A DNA stretch of 64,000 bases from Cordia subcordata (GCA_028554755.1 JAPTOF010000019.1:1684001-1748000), one strand, 5' to 3'; counted from the stretch's first letter, positions 11,361 to 23,124 are shown. Made by a program: numbers and translations. The notes: generated by a model from the sequence alone, not told the origin.

Positions 11361-11762
11361 ATGGCAGGAAGACTACTAGTCTCCGATTTGCAAACCCAGT
11401 TGAAAGATGCTAGCATTTTGGTCCGGGTTGTACGTATTTGGAAAGTTATGAGTTGGACAACCCAGATGAACTGCACACTGTGGACTTGCTCCCCCTTGAT
11501 GAGCTGGTATATCAGTGAGGTTTTACTATTGGCTGTCTACTTAAATTACTTTGTATATCTCTTTGAATTGGGTGGTACCATTCATGCAACCATGTGTGCA
11601 TATCTCTGGGATCGTTTTAGACGTTTGCTACGTGAAGAAGGATGGTGTTCTATCTCCAGATTCTCAGTTGCTGCCAACAATGGGTCTGTTAAAATCACCT
11701 CCAACCCACACAGAACCTTTATAAACAACATTACCATTATTGTTTTCTACAAAAGTAAATAA
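11361..11762 (+). pseudogene. RPA1-like OB-fold (DUF223 type) fragment
   Basis: An open frame of 133 codons. Its N-terminal third has VRVVRIWKV, and residues 71-130 read GTIHATMCAYLWDRF, then ISRFSVAANNG and TSNPHRTFI. This is the pattern of the first OB fold of plant RPA70-like and DUF223 proteins (GxxIHAT..., F.V..N.G.y+.T.hpyki). The middle part (about residues 38-68) does not fit, so a frameshift or missing intron is likely. Full RPA70 has four such folds and a zinc finger, none of which follow. RPA-like genes are often captured by plant Helitrons, as here. It is probably not a working protein. Confidence 0.65.
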
Positions 11763-12666
11763 GTATTTGATATGCCACTGACTTAATCTCATCTTCACAT
11801 TTGATTTAGTTATTAAATATCTGCACCTTAATTTATTTATTTTAACCTCATTCTAGTATATGAACGTCTTTCTTTTATATGATAAGTTTTGTCTCTATAG
11901 TTGTCTGCGTATAAATCTAATTATCATATGTTTACAAATCCATATAAGATCTATGTTCATATTTCATATAAATTATTTCATTTGTCAGCCTCTTTACTTA
12001 ATTCTTTTCAAATAATACCCAAACAAAATTTAATTTCTAAATAGTTTCCACGTTAACCATTACTCTTTTTTTGAGTCATAATTTTTTTAAGCAATGTCTT
12101 TCTTGAGTCTTCATTGAGTACTATAAATAGGCATCATCAGATCATTGTAAAGCCAAGCAAAAAAAGCCATCGAAGCAGGAAAGAAAAACTTCAAGTGCTT
12201 AATATAAAAAGTCTTCTTCCCCCATATTTTGTCTTCTTTATATGCACACTACAACTTTTTGAACGTTATACGTAAGCTTAGCAATTCGATTTGGTTTATT
12301 TTGGTTGCGTGTTTATTATGCAAATATCTAATCATGTTGCTATTGTCAAAACCTTCATACACTTAAAATCTCTTATTGACCTCTTCTGAAACATATATTG
12401 AATAGGTTCTGCAAAGGCATCTAACTCGATTGTCCACCTGGCAAATATACGTTCATTATATTTGCTTGACAATCATTCAAGTTACCAATTTCTTAGACCA
12501 CCTTATTCATTTGTTCCATTGAGCGATCACTTATTTATTCAAAATTCAATATTGTCCCACAGCACTGATGTAGTATTAATCTAAGCTGACAAAATTACAC
12601 GATAGAATTTTTTAATTAAATTCATTCTATATGTAGTACCCGTTCGCTGCACGGATTTTAAGCTAG

Positions 12667-12868
12667 TATGGATTATATGAGAATGAGCACGTTCTATGCT
12701 GACCATTAAATTGAAGATGCATGATTGCAGCCGCCGTTGATGGGATTCACTATGCTTTCTCCAATTAGGTTAGGTTAATTAATAACGCCCTCTTCTAGAA
12801 GCATATTTAAGCTCTTAATTTATTGATCTGTCTTGCATTTTGTCTTTGTTTTCACGCGTATATATACG

Positions 12869-12905
<37 letters not shown>

Positions 12906-14583
12906 CCTTTCCCGATCCCACTGGAGTTCCTAGATCGGATTTTTGCGTCATAGACATGCATACGTTAGGCTTATAAGAATGGTTGCTAAATCCTTAATTG
13001 ATAATATTGACCAGAACAAAGAAAGAAGAGTCCCTCCCGCCTGATGCCACTTTAGTTCTAAGCAAGAACGATAATTTAACTTTTCAACCTTCAACCAAGA
13101 AAGAAACGAAAAAAATTCATCTTTGACAAAAAGGAAAATCTTTGCATGAAAAAAAAGAAAAACAAATCGTCAAATCAACGATGAAGGAAAAATAGATTAG
13201 TGAATTAATAACACGACCGTGTAAGTTTAATATGAGACACTTATCTTATTTGATATTTATATAAAATATATGATCTATTTTGAATTTTCATGAGATAATT
13301 GTGATGAAAAGATAAAAAGAGAAAATAAACATTACCTCTTTCATATCAATAAAATAAGCATTCTATAATAAGCATCTTCCAAACACACCATGGATGTGGA
13401 AAACTAAGGCTATAATGACCATCATTTCCAAAACTCGATGGCCAATCAGTCAGGGGAGTTCACTGTTTGGAAAAACCCAATTACCTACCCAAAGTTTCGG
13501 GTTTGGGAAAGTTGGGTTCAGAGAATTGGGGAATCGAAAAAAAAATAGGGACAGGGAAAACGTTTGTGAAATGGTAGAATTTTTTTGCATCAGAGAATAT
13601 CTGAGACCCAAACTACTTTATAATATACACACACATATATATATATATATATATGTTTGCAAATTATAGATTTGTAGTACTATTTAGAAATAGTGTTGGT
13701 TAGTTCTTTTAATGTGAAATTTTAACGTGGGATAAATTAAAAAAGGGATTTGATTCTAATAGTGCAATTGGTGAACAAAAGATAGATTAAAGATTTAAAG
13801 TTAAGGGGAAATTTTAGTTTTGAACTTTAATTTTATTTTTTAAAAAAAAAGCTTCAAGGATTCTCCAATTACCAGTTGTTTTTCCCCGTTTCCTATTTTG
13901 TCAAATAATGTTCACCACTGATGAATTGAGACAAAGAACACGACAAGATCTCTTCTCTAAAAATTATTTCAGAAAAAAAAAATATTGATTGGGATGAAAA
14001 TTCCGCAATGAACACTCCTACAATCAATAGTAACATATATACTAACTTAATATAATATCGGAATTTCCTCTCCCACGGGTCTGGAGTTCACTTTATTTGA
14101 GAAGAAGAAAATAGAGAAAAAGTAAGACACGAAAAAATAAAGAATCTTTCCTACTGTTTGTTTTGAACTCATGACTAAGAAAAAAAAATTTGAAGGGATA
14201 TGTCCTTTAATAGAAGTAATTTGTCATTCCTCCATATGGGAATCAAATAAAGGGGAGAGATCCAAATTTATGCGATATCCATTTTTACCACTTACTTTTT
14301 TCATGCTTAATTACCACTATAGCCTCGTCCAAAAATCCTAAATTAATAGTATGTTTAGAATCATCTTATTTTGAGATGCTTATCATATTGAAACGAGGAT
14401 ACATCTTATAAAATTTAAGATATCTAATCACATACATTCAATGAAAACTCAAAATAAACCATACTTCTATAGTTATAAAAAATAAAATGCAGATGTATTG
14501 CTTATTTCTTATAAGATAAAAAAGTATAATTTGCTTTGAGCTTTCATATACAAGATACATGTAATAAAATGTCCTAAATCTTA
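12667..14583. other. Block A remainder, no gene seen
   Basis: The start (12667-12790) matches block B at 29276-29370. There is a (TA)n(TG)n microsatellite at about 12857-12904 and another TA run near 13630-13652. Short open frames here resemble nothing. The stretch from 14150 matches block B at 30120-30190 (GTTTGTTTTGAACTCA). Confidence 0.5.
12857..12904. repeat. (TA)n(TG)n microsatellite
   Basis: An alternating TA run passes into about ten TG units. It lies just right of the Helitron, where block B has a different TA/TG array (29395-29575). Confidence 0.85.
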
Positions 14584-14911
14584 TGTTGATTGTGACCCGT
14601 ATTCTTGGGCAACAAGAATAGAAAATTGCGTTATTAGCAAGTTACCTTATTAGTTTGTTACCATAATAGCACATAATTAATAGATTGTCATTTCTGCTTA
14701 ATTGGTTTTAGGAAAAATGTGCACTATAAATATGTGGCAATACTCATTAAATTATATGTAGGAGAGAGACCAAAGTGAAGAACCTTGTAATATTTGCAAA
14801 TAAATAGTAAATTGTTCTTTGCTACCCATGAATGTGGGCTTTAAGGCTGAATCACGTAAATTCTCGTGTCGTTTTCTTTTCGTAATCTTCGTGTTTGCAT
14901 GTTCCCTAACA
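14584..14911 (+). repeat. 5' LTR of Copia element 2
   Basis: 328 bases from TGTTGATTGTGACCC to CCCTAACA. It contains a TATA-like CTATAAATATG near 14721. Confidence 0.85.
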
Positions 14912-15509
14912 AACTGGTATTTAAAGTTTAGGTTTTTTCCGTTGCTTGAGGGAAAAGGAAAAATAAAAAACTCATTGTCAAACCAAACAGTGTCTAACCA
15001 AACAAATGTCTCTGCTCGGCGAGAAGTGCTCCGATGCTGTTTGTGTTAAACGTTAGTGGCTGGAGTGGAAGTTTACCTTGGCGGGTTATGGTTTATGTTT
15101 GGGTTTGAAGAACAAATGAAGAAGATAAAGTTTGCATGCTCTTGGGTTTGGTTTTGGGCATTATGGTCTCTTTTTTTGTGTTTGGATAGAGCTGATGGAG
15201 CATTAAACGTGGGTTGTGAATTGGGTCAGGGTAGGACCTTGTCCGCAGGTTAGGTTCTTGGTTGGGTCTTGGGTTTTGGGTCTAGGGCTTTGAATTTTTT
15301 TAAATTTTGTTGGGCTTTTGTCTTGGGTTTTAGGTCTAGGGCTTTGAGTTTTTTTTTAAATTTTGTTAGGCTTAGGTTAAGTCCAAAAATACAAGAAAGG
15401 TTTTTTAAGGCTTGGACTTTGAAAACGGGAATTTCCATTTTTTTGGACTTGGGACTTGAGCCCAGGAACAAAGAAGGGGAGAAAAAAAAAAGAAAAAGGA
15501 AAAAGCAAG

Positions 15510-15736
15510 TTTGACCATGTTGACCAGGGTTGATTGTTGACCGTTGATCGTTAATCGTTGACCGTTGACTGAGGGCTAATCAAGTTTGACCAGAGTCTTA
15601 CCCCATGTTTTTCAACGTCTTGAATCCGTTTTTTGGGCTCTAATTTTTCAGATTATGCTCTGAAATACATGTTTGAGAACGGTGTTGACATTGACCAATA
15701 AGTTTGACTTTGACTGGGGTTGACCAAAGTTGACCA
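15510..15736 (+). promoter_or_regulatory. TTGAC (W-box core) array in the Copia 2 leader
   Basis: Twelve TTGAC cores lie in two clusters with the same layout as the array of Copia 1 (5010-5240). Some sites have decayed (TTGATC, TTAATC). A WRKY role is inferred only. Confidence 0.45.
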
Positions 15737-15825
15737 GGGTTGTTCCTAAAGTTTTTCGACGTGCTAATTTTTGCAGTCCATGAAGCCAAATTCTATCCTG
15801 AAGTATGAGTTTTGAGCAAACATAG

Positions 15826-17004
15826 ATATCTACAACAGGTGAAAAGTTTGAAATCGAGAACTTTGATGGAAGAGTGACTTTCAGTCTATGGAGGATCAGA
15901 TTCAAGGCATTTATGACAATGCAAGAACTTTGGCAAGTCATTGAAGGTGTGATCCCGGAGGAGACGAAACTTATAGCGAAACAAGAACTTGAAGCGAAAG
16001 CCTTAAGTCTAATACACATATCTGTGACGAATGAAGTATTACTAGAGATTGTTGAGAAAGTGACAACAGTTGAGGCTTGGAATACGTTGGGGGAATTGTA
16101 TGCATCAAAATCTCTCACGAATCACCTCTACTTAAAGAAGCAATTGTATCATCTTAGAATGAAAGAAGATACGCCACTAAAACAACACTTTGATGAGTTT
16201 ACCTTTTGTGTTATTGCTTTGAATGATGTAGGAGTTAAAATTGATGACGAAGACTAAGCTATTATCATGTTATGCTCCTTATCAGCTTCGTATATAAACT
16301 TTATGGGCACTATGTTATACAGGAAGGACAAAATGAGCTTTGAGAATATGATTGCTTCATTGAAATCAAAGGATCTTCAAACACATATCCCAAGACATAG
16401 GGAGAAAGTTCATAGGGAGGGTTTAGTGAGTAAAAGGAGATCGGAGAGTAAAGAGAGATCTTCGAGTGAAAAAAAATAAGTCGAGGTCAAAATCAAGAGC
16501 AAGAAAACTACGTTGTTTCGTGTGTGGTAAGAAGGTCACATTAAGAAAGAATGTCCAAAACTGAAAAAGGGAAAAAATGTGAGGAATTCAATTAATCTAG
16601 TGGAAAATGCTAACAGTGATGGAGAGAGCTCGAACAGTACTGGGGATGTTTTGTCTATAAGTGCGTCACAGTGGCATAATCAATGGATTCTTAATACAAG
16701 TGCAACGTTCAATATGTGTCCTAGACATGACTGGTTCTCTTCTTATTCCGAAAAGGAAAGGAAAGTCTTTCTAGACAATAACCTCACATTGAAGGTGGAA
16801 GGAATTGGCATCGTAAATATCAAGATGTTTGATAATATCACAAGATCTCTTGAGTGTTGGCATGTGCGAGAGCTAAAGAAAAACTTGATTTCTCTTTGGT
16901 GTTTGGATTCTCATTGGTACAAATTCCAAAATGAGAATGAAGTCTTAAAGATGACCAAAAGTGCTATTGTGCTTTTGAAAAGGAACTTGACTAGTGGCCT
17001 ATAA
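15826..17004 (+). pseudogene. Copia 2 gag-protease, broken
   Basis: The position matching the start codon of Copia 1 is ATA (15826-15828). The UBN2-type Gag follows (TGEKFEIENFDG) but is closed by TAA at 16255-16257, where Copia 1 has CAA. It reopens at 16267. The zinc knuckle region (about 16510-16550) has a one-base shift. The protease region has WILNTSATF, again with Asn (16693-16695) in place of the catalytic Asp and with Gly also lost. Confidence 0.8.
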
Positions 17005-18596
17005 GTTCTTCGAGGAAGCACAGTTACAGGTGTTGTAACTAGTGCATCCGAGAAGAGTGATAATGACACCACATAGTTTTGGCACAAGAGGTTGGGACAT
17101 ATGAACAAAAGGGGACTGACAGAGCTAAATAAGAGAGGGATTTGCTTTATGGACAAAGAACAAGAAAGCTTGAATTTTGAGAGCATTGTGTCTTTGGAAA
17201 GCAAAACCAAGTGAAGTTCAATAAGGGATAGGAGAATACCAAAGGTTCACTTGATTACATTTATTTTGATCTTCAGGGTCCTAATAAAGTTCCTTCCAAG
17301 AAGGGTGATAGGTATTACATCACTTTCATTGATGCATACTCTCAGATGATGTAAGTATATTTTTTGAAAACTAAAGATGAGGCGTTTTCAAAATTTGTCT
17401 AGTGGGAGACATTGATTGAGATGTAGACTAGTAAATAGATCAAGTGTCTTAGGACTGACAATAGGTTGGAATACTGCAACAAAGAGTTTGATGAGTTCTA
17501 CTTGAAACATGGCATTGTGATACACTACATATATGTAGGGACACCACAACAGAATGGAGTTGCAGAACACATGAATAGAACTCTGATGGAGAGAGCTCAT
17601 TGTATGCTCTTCCATACTGGCTTGGGTTAAGAATTTTGGGCAGAAGCTGTTAACACGACATGCTAATTGGTGAATTGGTCTCCATCCACAGCTATTGGAT
17701 TGAAAACTCTTTTTGAGTTATGATCAAATAAGCCTGCTAATTGCTCTCAATTAAGGGTCTCTGATTGCCTTGCATACGCTCACGTGAAGAATGACAAGTT
17801 AGAGCCGAGGACAAATAAATGCATATTCCAAGGCTATACATCCGAAAGGAAAGGTTACAGGTTGTGGTGCACAAAGTCTCTAAGTTTCCTCGTTAGTAGG
17901 GATGTCAAATTCAATGAGTCAGCTTCATTAGACTAAGAAAAGGAGAAAGCGGTAGTTTAGGCCACAGTGTCAAAAAATAGATGGAGATATTTACTAACAT
18001 TTCAAATATTCCATCTACCAGTAGTAGCACTCCTATTTAATCGACTCAGTCAACTAAGGTGTATGATCAGAATGTGCCTAAACAACAAAAGTACAGCATT
18101 GCTATTGGGCAAGAAAGGAGATAAATTAAAAAGCCTTAAAGGTATTGATATACTGATCTTGTTGCTTATGTTTTAACTGTTGCTGAAACAATTGAGGGAC
18201 ATGAGTTGAATTCGTACAAATAGGTTATATCTGGGACAGATTCTTCTTAGTGGGTAGGTGCCATAAATGAGGAGTTTGAGTCTCTTTAGAAAAATAAAAA
18301 ATGGGAGCTTGTTGAATTGCCTGAGGGACAGCGAGTTGTTGGTTGCAAATAGGTTTATAAAAAATAAAAAATAAAAAAAGGTACTCCAGAGGTTAAAAGT
18401 CCTCAATACAAGGCGCGGTTGGTGGCAAAAGGCTATACACAAAGGGAATGTGTTGACTTCAACAAAATGTTCTCTCCGGTCGTGAAGCATAATTCCATCA
18501 GGATATTACTTGCCTTGGTTGCGCTTCATAATTTGGAGCTTGAACAGCTAGATATAAGACAGCATTTTTACATGGTGTTTTGAGAAGCAGATTTAC
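17005..18596 (+). pseudogene. Copia 2 integrase and linker, heavily broken
   Basis: Fragments in all three frames match the integrase of Copia 1: the pre-integrase LWHKRLGHM equivalent near 17085, a DNG-like region near 17459 and GVAEHMNRT near 17558-17585, which keeps the third catalytic Glu that Copia 1 lost. The linker near 18310 (ELVELPEG) continues into the start of reverse transcriptase, which Copia 1 lacks. Stops and frameshifts are frequent. Confidence 0.75.
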
Positions 18597-19697
18597 ATGA
18601 GTCAACTAGAAGGATATATTATTCCTTGTAAGGTGAACCATGTTTGCAAATTAAAGAAGTCTTTATGTAGGTTGAAACAGTCGCCTCAACAGTGGTACAA
18701 GAGATTTGACACATTAATAGTAGGTGTTGGATACACAAGGAGTGCCTATGTCAGTTGTGTATATCTCAGAAAGCTTCTAGATGGTTCGTATGTGTACTTA
18801 TTATTGTATGTCGATGATATGCTTATTGCTGCTAAAAGCATGTCTACCATTAACAAATCAAAGAAGCAGTTAAGTGATGAGTTTGAGAAAAAGGTTCTTG
18901 GAGTAGCGAAGAAGATTCTTGGCATAAAGATTCAGAGGGATAGAAACGCTGAGAAGCTGTTTTTGTCTCAGCAGAGTTATGTTGAGAAGGTACTGGAGCG
19001 TTTCAGGATGCATAAAGCAAAGCTTGTGAGTGTACTGCTTGCTTCTCACTTTAGGTTGTCTCCAAATTTGTCACCTAAAACTGAGAAGGAGGTGGAATAT
19101 ATGTTTTATGTTCTATACTCAAGTGATGTTGGTAGTTTGATGTATGCTATGGTGTACACTCGTCCTGACATTTCACCTGCAGTTAGTGTTGTAAGTAGGT
19201 ATATGGCATCACCTAGGAAAACATACTGGGAAACAGTGAAATGGATTATGAGATATTTGCGGTGTACCGCGAATGTAGGTTTGCTATTTAGTAAGATAAC
19301 TGGAGATTGCCTGAGGTTGGTGGATTATTGTGACTCAGACTTTGTGGGTGATCTTGATAAGAGGAGATCTCTGACGGGTTACGTTTTTACTCTCTCTGGA
19401 TGTGCTATCAGTAGGAAAGCGACATTACAATCTACTGTGGCATTGTGGAGTACTGAGGCGGAGTACATGGCGATTACAAAAGCTTTGAATCAGGCCATAT
19501 GGTTACAAGGCTTAGTTCGTAATCTTGGACTACAGCAAGATCAGAGTAGAATCTTTTGCGATAGTCAGAGTGTAATTCATCTGACGAAGAATCAGATATA
19601 TCACGAGAGGACTAAACACATTGATGTTAGATGTCACTTTATCAGAGATGTTATATCACAAAGAATCATATCGGTGCAAAAGATTTTTACCCATTAG
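18597..19697 (+). pseudogene. Copia 2 reverse transcriptase-RNase H, open frame remnant
   Basis: 366 codons remain open. The RT part has SLCRLKQSPQQWYKRFD and the catalytic LLLYVDDML box; the palm continues to GSLMYAMVYTRPDIS. RNase H follows with YCDSDFVGD, STEAEYMAI and FCDSQSVI, holding its acidic residues, and TKHIDVRCHF near the end. The N-terminal third of RT lies upstream in other frames. The open frame is a remnant of a polyprotein of about 1300 residues and would not be expressed alone. Confidence 0.85.
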
Positions 19698-19858
19698 AAT
19701 CCAATAGATATGATGACCAAGGTGGTCCTAGTCAGCAAGTTCAAGCATTGCTTAAACTTGGTTACTATTTGCAGTGCGGAGCATTTAGCCCTTAAGAGTA
19801 TTTGGCAGTAGGGATGATTAGTGTGTTGATTGGAACAAATACGTGGTAAAGTGGAGAT

Positions 19859-20180
19859 TCATTAATTGTGGCCCGTATTCTTAGGCAATAAGAATAGCAA
19901 ATTGCTTTATTAGCAAGTTACCTTATTAGCTTGTTACCATAATAGGGCATAATTAATGGGTTGCTTTTTCTGCTCAATAGGTTTTAAGAAATATGTGCAC
20001 TATAGCAATACTTATTGTATTATATGTGGGAAAGAGACCAAAATAAGGAGTTTTATAATATTCGCTAATCAATAGTAAATTGGTCTTTGCTACCCATGGA
20101 CTAGGCTTTAAAACCAAACTACGTAAATTCTCGTGTCGATTTCTTTTCGTGTTCTTCGTGTTTGCATGTCTTTCCTAATA
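19859..20180 (+). repeat. 3' LTR of Copia element 2
   Basis: Matches 14584-14911 with many substitutions. The first bases have decayed from TGTTGATTG to TCATTAATTG, and the end reads CCTAATA. It follows a purine-rich tract (AAAGTGGAGAT) that would be the plus-strand primer. Confidence 0.8.
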
Positions 20181-20185
20181 TCTTA

Positions 20186-20665
20186 TATGATATATGCTCA
20201 TTTCAATAGAATATACATTTTAAAATAACAAACAGAGTATATGTGCACTATATTGTATGTTTGTGTTGTTTGTGCACAAAACATGTGTCGTGTCCAAGAC
20301 TCCACGGTCAGCAGAGGCAGTTACAACAAAGAAAAGGTAATTCTCTTGTTGCATACATATACACATTATGGAAGAAAACATCATAAAGACAAGACTTATA
20401 TTAACAAGCGAGCTAGTTGCGAAAAATTAACTAATAAGTCATTCATGGCATAAGATATCTGGTAACGGAAATTCTTATATATGAAGATATTTCTTCACAT
20501 ATATATTGTCAAGAAATATCTTTACATACATAAAATGACCCGTATAAAAGAAGGTTCTAAATAAAACAAGAAATATCTTGACATGTAAAAATGACCTGAT
20601 AAGAAAATGATGTTAAACATAGTTCGCGACGGTAATTTTATTTTAAGCACCAAAAACCCTAGCTT
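20186..20665. other. 3' flank of CYP76 copy 2
   Basis: No gene seen. About 20430-20640 matches the flank of CYP76 copy 1 (inverted) and of the CYP76 relic (30180-30310), so the three copies share their downstream DNA. Confidence 0.6.
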
Positions 20666-22527
20666 TTAGAGAGCAATTGGGACAGCGCGTACAGGATTAG
20701 CCATTTGCAAAGCAATACCAGCTTCCTCCTCCATGTTCAATTCTTCAGGTGTAATATCACCTTTGAGCTTCCAGTCAAATGAGTTTATTAGTGCCCCTAA
20801 CATCAATGGACCCATCTTTATAGCCAACGGCAGACCTGGGCAATTTCTTCGTCCAGAACCAAAAGGAAGTAGCTCAAAATGATGCCCTCGAAAATCAATA
20901 TTTGATTCTAAAAATCTCTCAGGCTTAAATACCAAGGGCTCCTCCCACAAATTTGGATCACGGCCAAGTGCCCATATATTGACTAGCACTTGAGAGTCTT
21001 TCGGGATCGTATACCCATTTACCTGAACATCCTTCTCTGGTTTGCGAGGAAGTAAGAATGGACCAGGAGGGTGCATTCTTAATGTTTCTTTCATTATGCA
21101 ATTCAGAAAAGGCAGGCGAGAAATATCAGCTTCTTCTATTTGCTTGCCTTTTCCAATGACTTCCTCAAGCTCCTTTTTTGCTTTTCTCATGGCCTCTGGA
21201 TTTTTAAGTAACTCTGCCATTGCCCATTCTGTTGCATTCGTAGTTGTATCAGTCCCAGCAAAAAATAGATCCTGCAATAATGAAAGTAAAATAGTTACTA
21301 CTATGTATAGTTCTAAAACCGAACAGTTCCTGGACATTGGAATTTGTCAAACAATATCATTCTTGAAGAAAAAACACACAATATCATCAGTGAGAAATTG
21401 GATTCTAATGCAAAACGCCAGGATTCTTTTACTTATTGCCAATTCGCTGGAAAAATCTTCTACTGAATTTCTTATTGTATCTTCTGTTATTATTTCTATA
21501 ACAGTTACCAAAGAACAGAATTCAAAGTAACGTATATCATACTTTAGTTTAGTATGACTTTTTATGATGTTAGGATCTTTATATTCAACCCACCACGTAC
21601 TAGAGAAATTACATGCTTTAATATGAAAGGAGATAAAAGAACACGAACCAGGCATGTATGCTTCATGTGATTTCTGTCAATTTCATTGGGGTGTTCTTCA
21701 CAGTAGTCGAGAAAGACATCTAGGATATCATTGTACCTAGCCCCACGCAATCTCCTTTCCTCCAGGCGTTCGTTAAGCAGGCCATCGAAAATCTTAACCA
21801 CCTTACCAATATGAACATTCATGCGACGCCTTACGCCTTGGGGGTCCAACTTCGCAAGCACCGGGAAGAAATCTACCAAGTTTGGCTTGCCCGGTTCCAC
21901 CATGATTTTTACAACTGCGTCCTTAAATTCCTTGGCGAACTCCGAATCGTAGTTAGCTATGTCCTTGGAGAAGATGGTGTTGGACAGCATATTCAGCGTG
22001 GTGTTAAACACAGCCTGGCCTATTTCCACCGCCTCACCAGTTTGACTACATTTGCGGCAATACGCAACGAGGTCCTGGACCTTGTTAAACCTCAGGTGTT
22101 GGTTAGATTCGAGCCTGTTGTTTGTGAAGATGTTGGTGGTCAAGATTTTCCGAAGGGTTCGCCACTGAGGTGTGGCTGATAGCCAAACCACAGAGTATTC
22201 TTTATGGTTGTGGGCATGAAGTGCATCTGGCACTTTTTTGCCGGTGAAGGCTGCGTCTTGCTTCTGGAGAATTTCTCTGGCCACGCTTGGTGATGATACG
22301 ATCACGCTGGTTACGCTGCCCAATTTTAGGGTCATAATCGGGCCATACGTCTTGGCAAGGTTGGTTATGGTTGTGTGGAATTTGCCACCAAGAATGTGAA
22401 GATTACCGATGATGGGTAAGGGAGTAGGTCCCGGTGGAAGATTTTTGGTTTTTCTTGAGAGTGTAGTGAGGCCCTGCAACAATGTCAAGGCAACCAAAAC
22501 ACCTAGAACTATGGTGATATAGTCCAT
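20666..22527 (-). CDS. CYP76-family cytochrome P450, complete
   Basis: Two exons, 22527-21649 and 21271-20666, encode 494 aa, a normal length for the family. The single phase-0 intron (21648-21272) has GT and AG ends. The protein starts MDYITIVLGVLVALTLLQG, a membrane anchor for the ER, followed by the hinge LPPGPTPLPIIG. Exon 2 has AGTDTTT (I helix), KETLRM (ExxR), FKPERF and FGSGRRNCPG with the haem cysteine. No damage is seen. The relation to geraniol 8-hydroxylase-type CYP76 enzymes is from family knowledge; the true substrate is unknown. The gene faces the partial paralogue at 2-1980 and is the probable parent type of the relic at 30317-30527. Confidence 0.95.
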
Positions 22528-22609
22528 GATATATCACTCTGATTTATGAGCTATTCGATCGATATCTCACTCTGATTTGTGAGTTATTCTTCATCCTAAC
22601 TGGTACGAG

Positions 22610-22618
22610 TATATATAG
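22610..22618 (-). promoter_or_regulatory. TATA box of CYP76 copy 2
   Basis: On the minus strand CTATATATA lies about 83 bases before the ATG at 22527, a usual spacing for a plant gene with a short leader. Confidence 0.6.
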
Positions 22619-22662
22619 AAAATTAATATCTAAGAATTTGATTGTATGCTAGTCTGCCGTTG

Positions 22663-22728
22663 AACTGGTCCTCATCTCAATATATTATTCATGGCAACTG
22701 GTCCTCATCTCAATATATTATTCATGGC
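22663..22728. repeat. 33-base tandem duplication in the CYP76 copy 2 promoter
   Basis: Two perfect copies of a unit that begins AACTGGTCCTCATCTCAATA lie side by side (22663-22695, 22696-22728), 45-110 bases upstream of the TATA box. A related, weaker duplication (ATATCACTCTGATTTATGAG and ATATCTCACTCTGATTTGTG) lies in the leader at 22531-22590. Confidence 0.85.
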
Positions 22729-22899
22729 AACTTCTCTTCCCAATTTGATATATAAATATTTCACGCAAGCGTATGCACCACAACAAATCAAGCCAATCAA
22801 GAAATCAAGTTAGTATTACACATTTTGTATCTTCTAGTTATTTTAGAAGTGTAAAAAAATGAATTAGTTACGAATTGGTCCAAGTATAGAAATTTTTAA

Positions 22900-23124
22900 T
22901 GCCTGTTTGGATTGACTTTTTTTAAAGAAAAATATTTTTTTTAAAAAAATTACATTAAATTTGTAATAACTATTTGATTTGGCTTTTAAAAAATTTGAAA
23001 CTCTGAAAAAAAAAACTCAAATATAACTTTTTTTAGAATCCAAAATTTTTAGCTTCTCAAAAAAAGTTATTTTTCAAAAATTGTTTAAAAAGTACTTTTG
23101 AAAAAAAACAATCCAAACGGACCC
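22900..23124. mobile_element. Tourist-like MITE, GTTTGGATTG family
   Basis: The ends are TGCCTGTTTGGATTG and CAATCCAAACGGACCC, with target duplication TAA (22897-22899, 23125-23127). The interior is A/T-run rich with the family core TTAGCTTCTCAAAAAAAG. Related copies lie at 24343, 29930, 41623, 55458 and 57180. Confidence 0.75.

Larger units (their letters stand above)
10414..12666 (+). mobile_element. Non-autonomous Helitron carrying an RPA-like fragment
   Basis: The element starts with TC (10414) and ends with CTAG (12663-12666). Near the 3' end is the typical plant Helitron hairpin ACCCGTTCGCTGCACGG, ten bases before CTAG. It lies between host A and T: GTTGCCAA before it and TATGGATTATATGAGAA after it. 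Block B reads GTTGCCAATATGGATTATATGAGAA without interruption (29269-29293), so it is an exact empty site. Inside is an open frame with an RPA-type OB fold (11361-11762), common cargo of plant Helitrons. No RepHel helicase is present, so it is non-autonomous. A large palindrome lies at 10840-10990. Confidence 0.85.
14579..20185 (+). mobile_element. Copia retrotransposon 2 (Tork/Tnt1-like), full length but degenerate
   Basis: The element at 14584-20180 is flanked by the perfect 5-base target duplication TCTTA (14579-14583 and 20181-20185). LTRs are at 14584-14911 and about 19859-20180. Between them are a degraded primer-binding site (TGGTATTTAAAG), a TTGAC-rich leader, Gag, protease, integrase, reverse transcriptase and RNase H in the usual Copia order, broken by many stops and frameshifts. 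The LTRs differ at many positions, so the insertion is old. It belongs to the same family as the element at 4098-8029, which lost its RT region. Confidence 0.9.
3880..20640. repeat. Duplication block A (interrupted by insertions)
   Basis: Segments at about 3900-4035, 8035-8400, 9150-10413, 12667-12790, 14140-14200 and 20430-20640 align in order and orientation with block B at 24716-30310. Everything between those segments is insertion or strongly diverged sequence. The block is followed by the minus-strand CYP76 gene, as block B is followed by the CYP76 relic. The stretches 8030-10413 and 12667-14583 hold no gene I can recognise. Confidence 0.75.

Noticed and set aside
15250..15514. Two opposite open frames in the Copia 2 leader
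   Set aside because: They arise from GGG/TTTT-rich repeated leader sequence and match no protein.
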